A stretch of DNA of 64,000 nt from Poriferisodalis sp965116245 (lineage in GTDB: Bacteria; Actinomycetota; Acidimicrobiia; Acidimicrobiales; Poriferisodalaceae), in NCBI GenBank assembly GCA_965116245.1, contig OZ220497.1, forward strand, positions 1,302,001 through 1,366,000, read 5' to 3'. The translations under genes were made by a program, and so were the position numbers. Positions 7,109 through 15,803 of the stretch are shown here, one piece after another (the first letter of the stretch is position 1; every line of letters begins with the position of its first letter). Under the pieces are notes generated by a model, which searched no databases, had not been told where the DNA came from, and worked only from the letters and a program-made list of their open reading frames with translations.

Positions 7109-10100
7109 TTATCTGGGCGGTTCAGCGCGGTCCCAGAAGGTGTCCCACGAGAGGCGGCGGTCGAACTCGGCGGCGCTGGGTAGCGGCTCGCTCTTGCTGA
7201 ATGGATCGTAGAGATAGCGCACTTCGGAGGAATCGTCCTCGTCAACTCGCACTAGGGCCAGGATGTGCCTGTCTTTGGTGTTGAAGCCGCAGATGAGTTC
7301 GCGCTTGGTGACCGTGAAGCGATCGGCACCAGCTACGCGCCCCTTTACTTCAATCAGCAGCAGGTGACCGTCAGCGGATCGAGTTTCGATGTCGTATCCG
7401 GGGTTGTTGTGCGGCATTAGCTTCGGATCGCGGCCCAGCGACAGCTCCGCAGCCAGCACTGCCGCCACAGCTAGCTGATCGGTCCGAGCCGTGTCGCGGG
7501 CCATGCTAGGCACATCGGTACCAGCCAGCTTGGCCATTAGCCCTTCGGGCACCACCAACGCGCCACCGACGACACGGGGTTGACGCACCGACAGCTTGCG
7601 CTGCTTCGCCAACTCTTCCCGACGGCGATCCAGGCGCTCGTCGGCCTCGGCGGCTCTGCGTTTAGCCAGATCGGAGTTCAACCGGGCAGCACTGTCGCCA
7701 GCAGCGGCCTTGTCCGCTAGCCGTAGTGCCTCGGTATCCCAGTAGCTGATTTCCTGGCCTAGGCGTTGCTCGACAGCTTTGAGGGTCTTGTCGATGCGGC
7801 TGTGAACTTCGGCCTCAATTTCGCTTAGATGTTTGGGCGCGTTGTGTTCGGCGGCGTGGCGCAGGGCAACTAACTCGAGGCCCTCACGCACCCAATCGGC
7901 GCTTGCTAACGGCGCCAGCAGCGGCCGCTCGTCGGCATCGGGAGCACGTAGGTCGATGTGCGGGTCTCGGCCAGCATCGACAGCCGCACCGCCTTCGCTG
8001 ATTTCCACGTACTCAAAACGGCGGGACACCAACTGGCGTCGACCATCACCCGTAATGGTGTTGTTGACTATCTCGTGCTCGAGGAACACCAGTAAACGAG
8101 GCGCCTCCGACCAGTCTTGCGGATCAACCAGAATGGTGCCCTGCTGAAGCAGCGCGCCCTGGCGCTCCAACGTCACACCGATAGTGGCATCCAACAGCGG
8201 ATGCCCTGGAGCGACTAAGTCCGCCAGTGGCCGCCCCGGAACCGCTCTGTGATGGCGCTCAAAACAGATCCGCTCGTAGTTGCGAATTAGGCGACCGCGA
8301 CGGTTCTGCTTATCCCAGTCGCGCAACACTCTTGGTACACCGGTGATCTGGAACCGGCTGGGTTCGCGCTTCGCGAGTCTGCCACCCAACCCAGCGAACG
8401 CAGTCTCGAAGAAGCTGCGTACGAACCCGGGCTGCAACTTGCGGGCTCGGGCACGCTCCATTTGGTCGCGAATGTCCGCTGTGCGACCCTCCGGTAACAC
8501 ATCGGTAAGGAGAGACTGCGATTCGATGAGTTCGTGAGTCCTTGGGCCGACCGCATCGTCGATCACGAGCGCTAGACGTGCCTGCTCTACCGCCGGGTTT
8601 TCGCTCCTAATGGCCTTGATTAGCAGGTCTCGTAGTGACCGATCAGAGAAGGCCTCGCCGAGCACGTCAAAGACCCTGCCGCCCAGAGCCTGACGTTGCT
8701 CCTCCAGTTTGGCCAGCAGCCGCTCAAACACCTGACCTTCACGGGTGCCATCAGCTACGAGGTTCCACAAGCGGCATGTGTTTGTCTGGCCGATGCGGTG
8801 AATGCGCCCGAAGCGCTGCTCGATGCGGTTGGGGTTCCAGGGCAGGTCGTAGTTCACCATCAGATGGGCGCGCTGCAAGTTAAGACCTTCCCCAGCGGCA
8901 TCGGTTGCTACCAGGATTGACACGTGTGGGTCTTGGGTGAAGCGGTCCTGCACCTTGCGGCGATCCTCCCGCCTGATGCCCCCATGAATCGAAACCACAG
9001 CCTCAGGGTTGCCAAGCAGTCGAGCCAGCTTGTCGGTCAGATACTCCAAGGTGTCACGGTGCTCGCTGAAGACGATCAGCTTGTGGCGACGCCCATCGGC
9101 GTTGAGCATCTCGGGCGTGTTTTGCAGCAAGCTGGACAGCTCCTCCCACTTGCGGTCAACGCCCGAGTGATACAGCCGCTCCGCAAGCGCTTCCAGCCGA
9201 CCCAGGTCTTCAATCTCAGCTTCCAGCTCTTCAACAGTGCGGGCCGCGGTAGCAGCGTCAAGGAACTCGTCTTCAACCTCCTCAAGCTCGCTGCCGAAGC
9301 GGTCTTCCGGATCGAAAGCGTCGTCGGAGCTGTCGCCGGAGTCTTCGAAGTCCCCAAAGTCCCCGAAATCAGCCGCGTCTTCGTAGTACACGCCTGCAGG
9401 CGTCCCCAAGACGCCTTGTGACTCCCGCGCATCTAGTAGTTCGGCCAGCCGGCCGCTCAGCCTTTGGCGTCGTCGCTGAATCGAACGCCAGATAGCCAGC
9501 GGCGAGGAGGCCAAACGCCGCTGCAACACCGTGAGCGCGAAACCAACCGCCGCAGTTCGACCTCCCTGCCCTTCGGCGCGCAACCGCTCGGCCCTATTCA
9601 TGCCATGGCGGACATAATCGGTGACCTGCTCATAGAGGCCCTGCTCGGCCGCAGCCAGCGGGTACTTGGCAGTGACGGCTTCCCGCTCAGGGAACAACCG
9701 CGTTCCATCGAAACGGAGAAGACTCTCCTTGACCATGCGGCGCATCAGGTCTTTGGGAGGCTCGTTGCTGTGCGTTCCCTGACGGAACTTGCCTGCGAAT
9801 CGGTCGCTGTCTAGCAGCGCCATGAACAACTGAAAGTCCTCTGGCTTGCCGTTGTGGGGGGTGGCCGTCATCAACACGAAATGCCGAGCGACCTGCTCTA
9901 GCTGCTTGCCCAAGCGGTAGCGCTGTGTCTCCTTTACATCTTTGCCCTGGAAGCTCGCCGACATCTTGTGGGCCTCATCCACCACCACCAAGTCCCACTC
10001 GGATTGTGCTAGGCGGGCCAGCAGATCTTCGTTGCGGGCCAACATGTCAAGGCGAGCTACCAGCAGAGGGCGTTCAACCAACGGGTTGCCCGAGCGAGAC

Positions 10101-10666
10101 GCTTCAACCATTTCACGGCTCAGGAGTTCAAACTCCAAACCAAACTTGTTGCCCAGTTCGTCCTGCCACTGCTCGGCTAATCCGCCGGGCACCACCACTA
10201 GGCAGCGTTCTAGGTCGCCGCGCACCATCAGTTCTTTGATGAGCAGGCCCGCCATGATGGTCTTGCCCGCGCCGGGGTCGTCGGCTAACAGAAACCGCAG
10301 CGGCTGCATTCGCAACATGTGGCCATAGACCGCCTCAATCTGATGAGGCAGCACTTCAATGTCGCTGGTTTCGGCAGCTAGGTATGGGTCAAACAGGTAG
10401 GCGAGCGAGATGCGTTTCGCCTCAGCCACCAGCTTGAACATGTCGGGGTCCGCGTCCAAAGACCACGAACTCCCGCCATCGGCTAACTCAAGATCGCCTT
10501 CGTTGGCGCGGTAGAGAACTTCGCGTTCGGTGTTGCCCTCGGTGTCCTCATAGGTGAGCGTGAGCGCGTCAGCACCGAGCCAGTCGGCATCAATGACGGT
10601 GACCGGTCCGGTTGGCGAAACGCCCCTAACCCGCGCGCCCTTACGCAAGTCCTCCAGGCGAGCCAC
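7109..10666 (-). CDS. SNF2/DEAD-like helicase with C-terminal nuclease-like DUF3883 domain
   Basis: A 1185-residue protein starting at GTG 10666. Helicase motifs appear in order: DDPGAGKT (Walker A, about residue 130), VVDEAHK (motif II, about 230), MTATPHNG (motif III), and the C-terminal lobe ending QRFGRIHRIGQ (about 624). An acidic insert with repeated Asp/Gly lies near residues 430-455. The last 100 residues contain PGYDI (Asp 1092) followed 14 residues later by IEVKG (Glu 1106, Lys 1108). That is the pattern of a PD-(D/E)XK fold, as in DUF3883/Mrr-like domains. It is therefore a candidate DNA translocase that may also cut DNA. Paired with the downstream methylase it resembles the helicase and methylase parts of class 1 DISARM, but no drmA, drmB or drmC homologue is present here. 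Confidence 0.87.
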   Translation of the reverse strand: MARLEDLRKGARVRGVSPTGPVTVIDADWLGADALTLTYEDTEGNTEREVLYRANEGDLELADGGSSWSLDADPDMFKLVAEAKRISLAYLFDPYLAAETSDIEVLPHQIEAVYGHMLRMQPLRFLLADDPGAGKTIMAGLLIKELMVRGDLERCLVVVPGGLAEQWQDELGNKFGLEFELLSREMVEASRSGNPLVERPLLVARLDMLARNEDLLARLAQSEWDLVVVDEAHKMSASFQGKDVKETQRYRLGKQLEQVARHFVLMTATPHNGKPEDFQLFMALLDSDRFAGKFRQGTHSNEPPKDLMRRMVKESLLRFDGTRLFPEREAVTAKYPLAAAEQGLYEQVTDYVRHGMNRAERLRAEGQGGRTAAVGFALTVLQRRLASSPLAIWRSIQRRRQRLSGRLAELLDARESQGVLGTPAGVYYEDAADFGDFGDFEDSGDSSDDAFDPEDRFGSELEEVEDEFLDAATAARTVEELEAEIEDLGRLEALAERLYHSGVDRKWEELSSLLQNTPEMLNADGRRHKLIVFSEHRDTLEYLTDKLARLLGNPEAVVSIHGGIRREDRRKVQDRFTQDPHVSILVATDAAGEGLNLQRAHLMVNYDLPWNPNRIEQRFGRIHRIGQTNTCRLWNLVADGTREGQVFERLLAKLEEQRQALGGRVFDVLGEAFSDRSLRDLLIKAIRSENPAVEQARLALVIDDAVGPRTHELIESQSLLTDVLPEGRTADIRDQMERARARKLQPGFVRSFFETAFAGLGGRLAKREPSRFQITGVPRVLRDWDKQNRRGRLIRNYERICFERHHRAVPGRPLADLVAPGHPLLDATIGVTLERQGALLQQGTILVDPQDWSEAPRLLVFLEHEIVNNTITGDGRRQLVSRRFEYVEISEGGAAVDAGRDPHIDLRAPDADERPLLAPLASADWVREGLELVALRHAAEHNAPKHLSEIEAEVHSRIDKTLKAVEQRLGQEISYWDTEALRLADKAAAGDSAARLNSDLAKRRAAEADERLDRRREELAKQRKLSVRQPRVVGGALVVPEGLMAKLAGTDVPSMARDTARTDQLAVAAVLAAELSLGRDPKLMPHNNPGYDIETRSADGHLLLIEVKGRVAGADRFTVTKRELICGFNTKDRHILALVRVDEDDSSEVRYLYDPFSKSEPLPSAAEFDRRLSWDTFWDRAEPPR

Positions 10667-10724
10667 AAGCGCGTAACGCGAAGCCGGTTGGCTCGCGGCT
10701 GGGGGCTAGTGGCCGATCGCCGAA

Positions 10725-11654
10725 CTAGCCGGTGATGGCGTTGAGAGTTTCCTCGCTGGGCGCGAAATAGAACGAGCCCGATGCCGGATTCGAGAAGTCG
10801 GTAATTGCGTCCCGCACGCCGTTGGCGTCGTCCAGGCCGTACATACGGCGCAAACGGCGACGCAGCGGTGCCTGGTCCTTGCAGAACGCCATGAAATACA
10901 GCCCAACCGTGCCGTCGTGGAAGGCGTACGGCGTGGAGCGGCGAGCGATCTCGTTGATTTTGTCACTGCCCTCGTTGCCGTGGTTGCCGTCGGCCCGCAG
11001 CTCCACGTGACTCAGGTGGCTGTAGGGCTCCTGAGTTGCAGTCTTGTCGGTTTCGGGGAACTTCTTGCGCCCGAAGTTCTTCTCCTGCTGCTCATCTGAC
11101 AGGGCATTCCAACTATCCAGGTCGTGTACCCAGCGCTGGGCGATGATGTGGCTGCCGCCAGCACCAGGCGCACCGTTGGGCACGATCGCCACCGCAGGCT
11201 GGTCCTCATCGGCAGGATTGCCTGTGCCGTCCTTGAACCCGGTCATGTCCAGCGAGTCGCCATAGATAAAAGTAGGTGTTTCGCGTGCAACGGCCATATG
11301 CCCTGCGAGCGCAGTGCGAGCGTCGTACTGCGCCTTCCAGACCTTGTCTTTGTCGTCGTGGTTCAGCCACAACAGCAGCTCTTCTTGTGTGCCCTTGGCC
11401 TCGCGGCCTGAACCGTCCTCAGACTGAACAGTTACATAGGCCTGAAAATCGTCAGGTACGTCATCGGTCAGTTCGCCCAGCAATCCTGGCCCGAAACCCA
11501 ACGTGAGGTTGATGTCCTCCGCCTCACAGGCCGCCCGCAGGCCGGCGAGCGCTGCCTTGATCACGCCGAGGTCGGCACCCTCGACTCGACTCAGGTGGAC
11601 ATACCACTGGTTGGCGCCCATTTCATTGAAGATCGCCTTCTGCGGCGTCGGCAT
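10725..11654 (-). CDS. Dyp-type haem peroxidase
   Basis: The start is ATG 11654, with AAGGAG seven bases upstream; an in-frame ATG ten codons earlier lacks a site. The 309-residue protein has the diagnostic GFKDGTGNP motif (catalytic Asp about residue 142), a likely proximal haem His in SHLSHVEL, and the C-terminal arrangement HDGTVGLYFMAFC of family members. DyP enzymes oxidise dyes, phenolics or porphyrins using hydrogen peroxide. Class B types are often cytoplasmic or encapsulin cargo. I see no signal peptide, no encapsulin-targeting tail I could defend, and no encapsulin gene nearby. It is divergent from the AhpD-like selenoprotein gene, a second peroxide-related enzyme. Confidence 0.9.
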   Translation of the reverse strand: MPTPQKAIFNEMGANQWYVHLSRVEGADLGVIKAALAGLRAACEAEDINLTLGFGPGLLGELTDDVPDDFQAYVTVQSEDGSGREAKGTQEELLLWLNHDDKDKVWKAQYDARTALAGHMAVARETPTFIYGDSLDMTGFKDGTGNPADEDQPAVAIVPNGAPGAGGSHIIAQRWVHDLDSWNALSDEQQEKNFGRKKFPETDKTATQEPYSHLSHVELRADGNHGNEGSDKINEIARRSTPYAFHDGTVGLYFMAFCKDQAPLRRRLRRMYGLDDANGVRDAITDFSNPASGSFYFAPSEETLNAITG

Positions 11655-11958
11655 CTTTAGCTCCTTGGGGGTTGAACTATGCATCTATGCGGCATTTGCA
11701 GCCCGCGCTCGGCATTAGTCCGCTCGTGACGGCCGCTACTGACGGCTGCGTGACACGACATCGCAACACTGAGGCGCGCTACGGATGCAGAGGGTACGCG
11801 AGAATGCGTGTCTGTCGCACCCACATCGCACCAGCCAGAGCGAAGCCAATGAGCGTGCGAAGCTGTTGAGAACAACGATGTCGAACACAAGACTGCACAA
11901 GAGCCAGCCCGTTTAGCCAAAGCGCATGACGGCATGCGCACAGCACAGAAACAACACC
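11655..11958. other. divergent intergenic region between peroxidase and AhpD-like gene
   Basis: About 300 bases without a convincing gene. Both flanking genes are redox enzymes transcribed away from this spacer, so it should contain both promoters. I could not pick out convincing -35/-10 pairs or a clear OxyR-type or Fur-type operator. The sequence is rich in GCA-containing short motifs but shows no long repeat. Confidence 0.4.
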
Positions 11959-13197
11959 ATGAGCATTGCCACCACACAGCACCCGAGATCAAAACACGTG
12001 AGTAGCGAGCGGGCACAACCCAAACGCTCAAATCGCGCCTACGACACCGATCTGCCGATACGAGACGATCTCCAGGCAGCACACCGCGAGATTGCGGCGC
12101 GCTGGTCCCGGCCCGGCACCTGGTGGACTGGCGCTCAGCGCGCCGAGATTGTGCGCCAAGTTCGAGCGGCACGAGACCATCGCACCGACGACGGCAGTGC
12201 GCTACCCCCTTGGGTGCAGCCCAGCAGTATTGACGGCCTCACCGATTCAAACGGCCTCGGCTCAAGTGGTCTTGCCTCAGATGTTCTTGACTCAGCCGAT
12301 CTAGGCCCGGAGAGGCTCTTGCCAGCGGCCGCCATTGACGCGATCTGGCGCATCACTAACCATCCTGGGACGCTCACGGCGGACTGGTACCAGTCGATCG
12401 TTGAACGCGGTGTGGACCCGCTGGCCTACGTGGAGTTGGTCGGAATCGTTGCGCAGTGCAACTGTGTGGATCGTTTCGCTGACGCACTCGGACTTCCACG
12501 AGTTGAGCTAGCTGAACCCAACGATGGCCCGCCCACCCGAGAAGGCGCACCCGCGGCAGTGAAGTATCATTGGGTGCCCACGGCCGATCTCAAGATGCCC
12601 AACGTCATCAAGGCACTAAGCGCCGTCCCTACCGAGAATGAAGCGCTGTTCATACTCTCAGATGCCCAATACGTGCCGATGGAGCGCGTACGCGGCGAGC
12701 TAGTCAACGACCAGAACTCACTGAACCGGCCGCAGATAGAGCTGATCGCGGCACGCACATCGAAACTCAACGAGTGCTTCTATTGAACCTCAGCCCACGC
12801 ATTGCTGCTCGGTCTGAGTGGTCAACAAAAGGACATGGACGTCAGCTACGAGGCGGTCAACGGGTCTGGCGGAGGCGATGGCGGCGTCCCACACGGTGCC
12901 CTGCTTGCTCGCCTCGTGGAGGCAATGTGGGAAGGCGACGCTGCATCGGTCTCCGCGGCTAGAGATGCGGTGACACAAGCCGCGAGCGCCGAGGTCATGG
13001 TTGATGCCGTTGCCGTAAGCGCCAATTTCCACATGATGACTCGTGTAGCCGATGGCACCGGGACCCCGCTGGATCCAGGCACCTACGACATCAGCGCACC
13101 CGTACGTGAGGAATGCGGCCTAAACGGATTCACGTCTCGGCGCGACCCCCAAGGCCCTCGTCAAGACACACCGCGGGCGCGGCCGCCAGCGACTTGA
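11959..13197 (+). CDS. AhpD-like alkylhydroperoxidase-related selenoprotein (TGA 12784 read as Sec)
   Basis: Reading through the TGA at 12784-12786 joins two open frames into one 412-residue protein. The N-terminal part contains AYDTDLPIRDDL and RPGTWWTG, typical of the alkylhydroperoxidase-related (seleno)protein family. At the TGA the sequence is ELIAARTSKLNECFY-U-TSAHALLLGL. This matches the AhpD active site E-x-x-x-C-x-x-C-x-x-x-H, with Sec 276 replacing the second Cys. The downstream frame continues the same fold (VMVDAVAVSANFHMMTRVADGTG). AhpD enzymes reduce peroxides using the paired thiols. ATG 11959 is chosen; ATG 11926 is also possible and neither has a good ribosome site. A standard gene caller would split or truncate this gene. 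The Sec machinery is not in the window. Confidence 0.85.
12787..12820 (+). promoter_or_regulatory. candidate bacterial SECIS hairpin
   Basis: Immediately after the TGA, CTCAGCC (12789-12795) pairs with GG-U-CTGAG (12811-12818), with a bulged U. Inside, GCA (12799-12801) pairs with TGC (12806-12808), closing a UUGC apical loop 16-19 bases past the TGA. Bacterial SECIS elements are hairpins within the coding region with the apical loop close downstream of the Sec codon, so size and position fit. The pairing was done by eye. Confidence 0.6.
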
Positions 13198-13198
13198 G

Positions 13199-13230
13199 CC
13201 AGTAGCCCAGTAGCCCAGAAGCCCAGTAGC
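13199..13230. repeat. AGTAGCCC short tandem repeats after the selenoprotein stop
   Basis: Three to four imperfect copies of an 8-10 base unit (AGTAGCCC, with one AGAAGCCC) lie between two convergent stop codons. They are not a hairpin terminator. Similar 8-base repeats occur after other genes in this window. Confidence 0.7.
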
Positions 13231-13234
13231 AAGT

Positions 13235-15007
13235 TCAGAAACGCTTAGTTGGCAGGTGTCGGCCGATGTAGCCCACATGCACCTTGCCTGTGCTGCCCCC
13301 AGTGTCGTCAAGAAAGTACAGCCTGGGTGCAAGGCCACCGTTCGAGAGCTTGAGGTGTGCCTCCATGTAGACAAATCCGGTGTCGTGTACTCGCTTAGAC
13401 ACTGGCATTTGCCGCAACCGCTTCAACTCGGATTGTCGCATCACCTCCTCGGACTCGCGCATCGCCAGCTTTTTTGGGCTCGCATACCATCGACGCGGGT
13501 TCTTGCTGGATTTACACCACTCTCGAAAGTCGCCAGACCCTGAGCCAGCGTGTGCGTAGGCCTCAAGCGCCAACAGCCCGTCGAACACGCTGCGGGCAAA
13601 TGAACGCGTATGGATCGAGTTGTCAAGTTCGGCGATGTGCTGCTCTATCTCGAGCGGAATCTCAACTCGTACAAGGTTGGCTCGCGCCACGCTCAGCGCA
13701 TCGCGCACCGATGTCACCGATTGGTACGTTCTAACTGAGGGATCGCTGGCCATTCGGGTGCTGGGTTCCCCGACCTTGAGTGCCATCGCAACCAGTTGAT
13801 TTTCCTTTTCGATGAGTTGCACCCGCAGCGTCTCGGCACGAAGCTGCTCATGCTCCAACTCATCTTCCATGTCCAAGAGCTGCTGCGATAGCTCATCGCG
13901 TTCATTTCGGACCGTCTGGCGCTGCTCACGAGTCTCATACAGCGCTTCCCACAGATCGTCCCGCTCCGACTCAAGCGCCTCAATGTGCTCGTCTAGATCG
14001 GCACCGGTTGCTAGTTCGGGTGCTTTGCGCTGCCGACCTAGCTGAGGTTCGAAGCGGTCAAACAGGGCGGGTGGTTCGCGCTCAGCCGTGGCCAGGCCCA
14101 GCATCTGACTGGCCCAACGACCAACCTGCTGAGGGTCGGAGCGCACTACCTCGGGAGCGAGGATCCGATGCCTGTGAGCTTCGTGATGTCCGGGCAGGTA
14201 CAGGCGCGCCTCGCCCAACTGCACGTCCAACTCGGCGCCGATTAGCCGCTGAAAGGGCGACACAACCGTGAACGACAGAACAAAGACGCGAGCCAATCCG
14301 GCCACCTGCGCAGCAGCAATGTGCGCTCTGCGCTTCATGTCTTCAAGTGCTGTGTCCGGGTTGATCGGATCCCATGCCAATACCAGGTAGGGGACGGGAC
14401 GGCCAGGCGACAAGATCGCAGCAAGGAGCTGTTTGACATGGTTTACATCACTTACGAAGCGTGGCTTCAGTATCAGAGGTTCAGGTCCGATATGAGGCTG
14501 CCCACCTCTACGTTCGGAAGCGTCAAGCAACTCGGCTACGAGCGATCTAGCTCCCGATTCATGTAGCTGCCTCCAGCGCGACTGTCCGGCATCGGATGCG
14601 AGTAAGCCGCCTTCGGGCTCAACAGAGCCGAGATTGGCCGAGGCCAAAGAGACACTCGGCGCCTCGGCATCTACCCAGACCCAAGCCTCGCTGTCGCCGC
14701 TGATCGCACGAGTTCTGACTATCAGCGGCCCCGACGCTGTGTGTTGGGTGAGCTCCAGGGTTGTCGTGGTCACGCCATCGCTGGTACTGGTGTCGCGGGT
14801 CAGGTCGACTGGTGTTTCGTGTGTGTGTTCGATCCCACTCTCAGCGCTGCTGCCGCGTTCTACTTCTGCTACCTCAAGATGCGGGTGCTGCTTTTGGGCC
14901 CATTGCCGAAAGCTCTTTGCCACGTGCTGGTGCAGCCCAGAATCGGCTTCCTCCCACACGACGCGGTAGATCACCTCCACCGCGGCAGAGTCGTCTCCGC
15001 CAGGCAT
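13235..15007 (-). CDS. multidomain coiled-coil protein of unknown function
   Basis: The start is placed at ATG 15007, two bases past the stop of the upstream PEBP gene; the longer frame overlaps that gene. The product is 590 residues. Residues 1 to about 330 look globular, with a segment (LARVFVLSFTV to EARLYLPG) like an alpha/beta core. Residues about 337-405 form a charged coiled coil. The last 85 residues hold a beta-rich block, MEAHLKLSNGG to KVHVGYIGRHL, which resembles small C-terminal domains I have seen on large uncharacterised proteins and may have a RelE-like fold (uncertain). It has no transmembrane segment. A defence or DNA-associated role is a guess from architecture and the neighbouring helicase-methylase pair. 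Confidence 0.7.
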   Translation of the reverse strand: MPGGDDSAAVEVIYRVVWEEADSGLHQHVAKSFRQWAQKQHPHLEVAEVERGSSAESGIEHTHETPVDLTRDTSTSDGVTTTTLELTQHTASGPLIVRTRAISGDSEAWVWVDAEAPSVSLASANLGSVEPEGGLLASDAGQSRWRQLHESGARSLVAELLDASERRGGQPHIGPEPLILKPRFVSDVNHVKQLLAAILSPGRPVPYLVLAWDPINPDTALEDMKRRAHIAAAQVAGLARVFVLSFTVVSPFQRLIGAELDVQLGEARLYLPGHHEAHRHRILAPEVVRSDPQQVGRWASQMLGLATAEREPPALFDRFEPQLGRQRKAPELATGADLDEHIEALESERDDLWEALYETREQRQTVRNERDELSQQLLDMEDELEHEQLRAETLRVQLIEKENQLVAMALKVGEPSTRMASDPSVRTYQSVTSVRDALSVARANLVRVEIPLEIEQHIAELDNSIHTRSFARSVFDGLLALEAYAHAGSGSGDFREWCKSSKNPRRWYASPKKLAMRESEEVMRQSELKRLRQMPVSKRVHDTGFVYMEAHLKLSNGGLAPRLYFLDDTGGSTGKVHVGYIGRHLPTKRF

Positions 15008-15009
15008 GG

Positions 15010-15546
15010 CTAGCTGCGCTCGAAAATCGGTGTGATGAGGGCGCGGCCCAGCGTTGTCCCAAACATGTTGAAGCCGCAAATCGCAGGCGACGCGCTCTCG
15101 TCGATCGGCAGCGACGGCACGCTCAACGCGTGTACGGCGAACATGTAGCGATGCGCGCCGTGACCCGGCGGTGGAGCGGCGCCCAGATAGCCGGTCAGTC
15201 CGGCATCGTTGCGGAGCTGCTTGGCACCCGCAGGCAGCCCGCTGCCCTCGGCGTCGCCAGCGCCTGAGTGCAGCTCGATGCAGGCAGCGTCGATGTCGTA
15301 CACGACCCAATGCCAGAACCCGCTACCGGTGGGCGCATCCGGGTCAAAGCACGTCACCACGTAGCTCTGAGTGCCTTCGGGCGCTCCAGACCACGCCAGG
15401 TGGGGCGAAGTGTCTTGCCCACCTGCTCCGAAGATGCCGGAAACTTGTGGCGTGGACAGCATTTGCCCTTCGGCTATGTCGTCGCTGCGCACCTCAAACG
15501 AGGCGACTGGGGGAAGAAAGTCATAGGGGCTAGGAGGTTGTGGCAT
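15010..15546 (-). CDS. YbhB/YbcL family PEBP (Raf-kinase-inhibitor-like) protein
   Basis: ATG 15546 is preceded by AAAGG; a GTG codon just before it is in frame but less likely. The 178-residue product has the PEBP ligand-pocket motifs DTSPHLAWSGAPEGTQSYV, DPDAP, GFWHWVVYDI and the late GHGAHRYMFAVHAL. PEBP proteins bind phospholipids or small anions, and bacterial functions are mostly unknown. It has no signal peptide, so it is cytosolic. The 590-residue coiled-coil gene follows after only 2 bases, so the two are probably co-transcribed, though a functional link is not obvious. Confidence 0.9.
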   Translation of the reverse strand: MPQPPSPYDFLPPVASFEVRSDDIAEGQMLSTPQVSGIFGAGGQDTSPHLAWSGAPEGTQSYVVTCFDPDAPTGSGFWHWVVYDIDAACIELHSGAGDAEGSGLPAGAKQLRNDAGLTGYLGAAPPPGHGAHRYMFAVHALSVPSLPIDESASPAICGFNMFGTTLGRALITPIFERS

Positions 15547-15549
15547 CAC

Positions 15550-15803
15550 GGTTGCCTTTCTGTTGGCTGGGATCGCTGATTAAGGCCTGCTTGGCTGCCT
15601 ACCCAATTTATGACGAACGTGTTACATGCTGCACTGTGTGGCCAGGAGTGGCCGCTGGGCGCTGCAGCGAAGCGCGGCCATACCCCATTTGGTCACAGAC
15701 GCGCACCAAACTGGCGCACGTTTAACATCGCCAAGCCGCAGCGGGAGTTCGGTTTCCTTGTCGGCACTGATCCGCATAACGCACCCGACGACTGGAGGCG
15801 GCC
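15550..15803. other. intergenic region upstream of the sugar operon
   Basis: About 250 bases between divergent genes that must hold the promoter of the GH13 gene. I see no convincing operator. The GH13 ribosome site, GGAGG, is at the downstream edge. Confidence 0.35.

Noticed and set aside
7036..7245. N-terminal extension of the methylase
   Set aside because: It overlaps the helicase coding region, lacks family sequence, and a strong ribosome site precedes GTG 7035.
4282..10666. Complete DISARM system
   Set aside because: Only helicase- and methylase-like genes are present; the core genes drmA, drmB and drmC are not found in the flanks.
12802..13197. Separate 131-residue gene after the AhpD-like frame
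   Set aside because: It is in the same frame as the upstream part and continues its fold; better explained as the C-terminal part after a Sec codon.
13235..15310. 691-residue version of the coiled-coil protein
   Set aside because: The first 101 residues overlap the PEBP gene in another frame and are Arg-rich shadow sequence.
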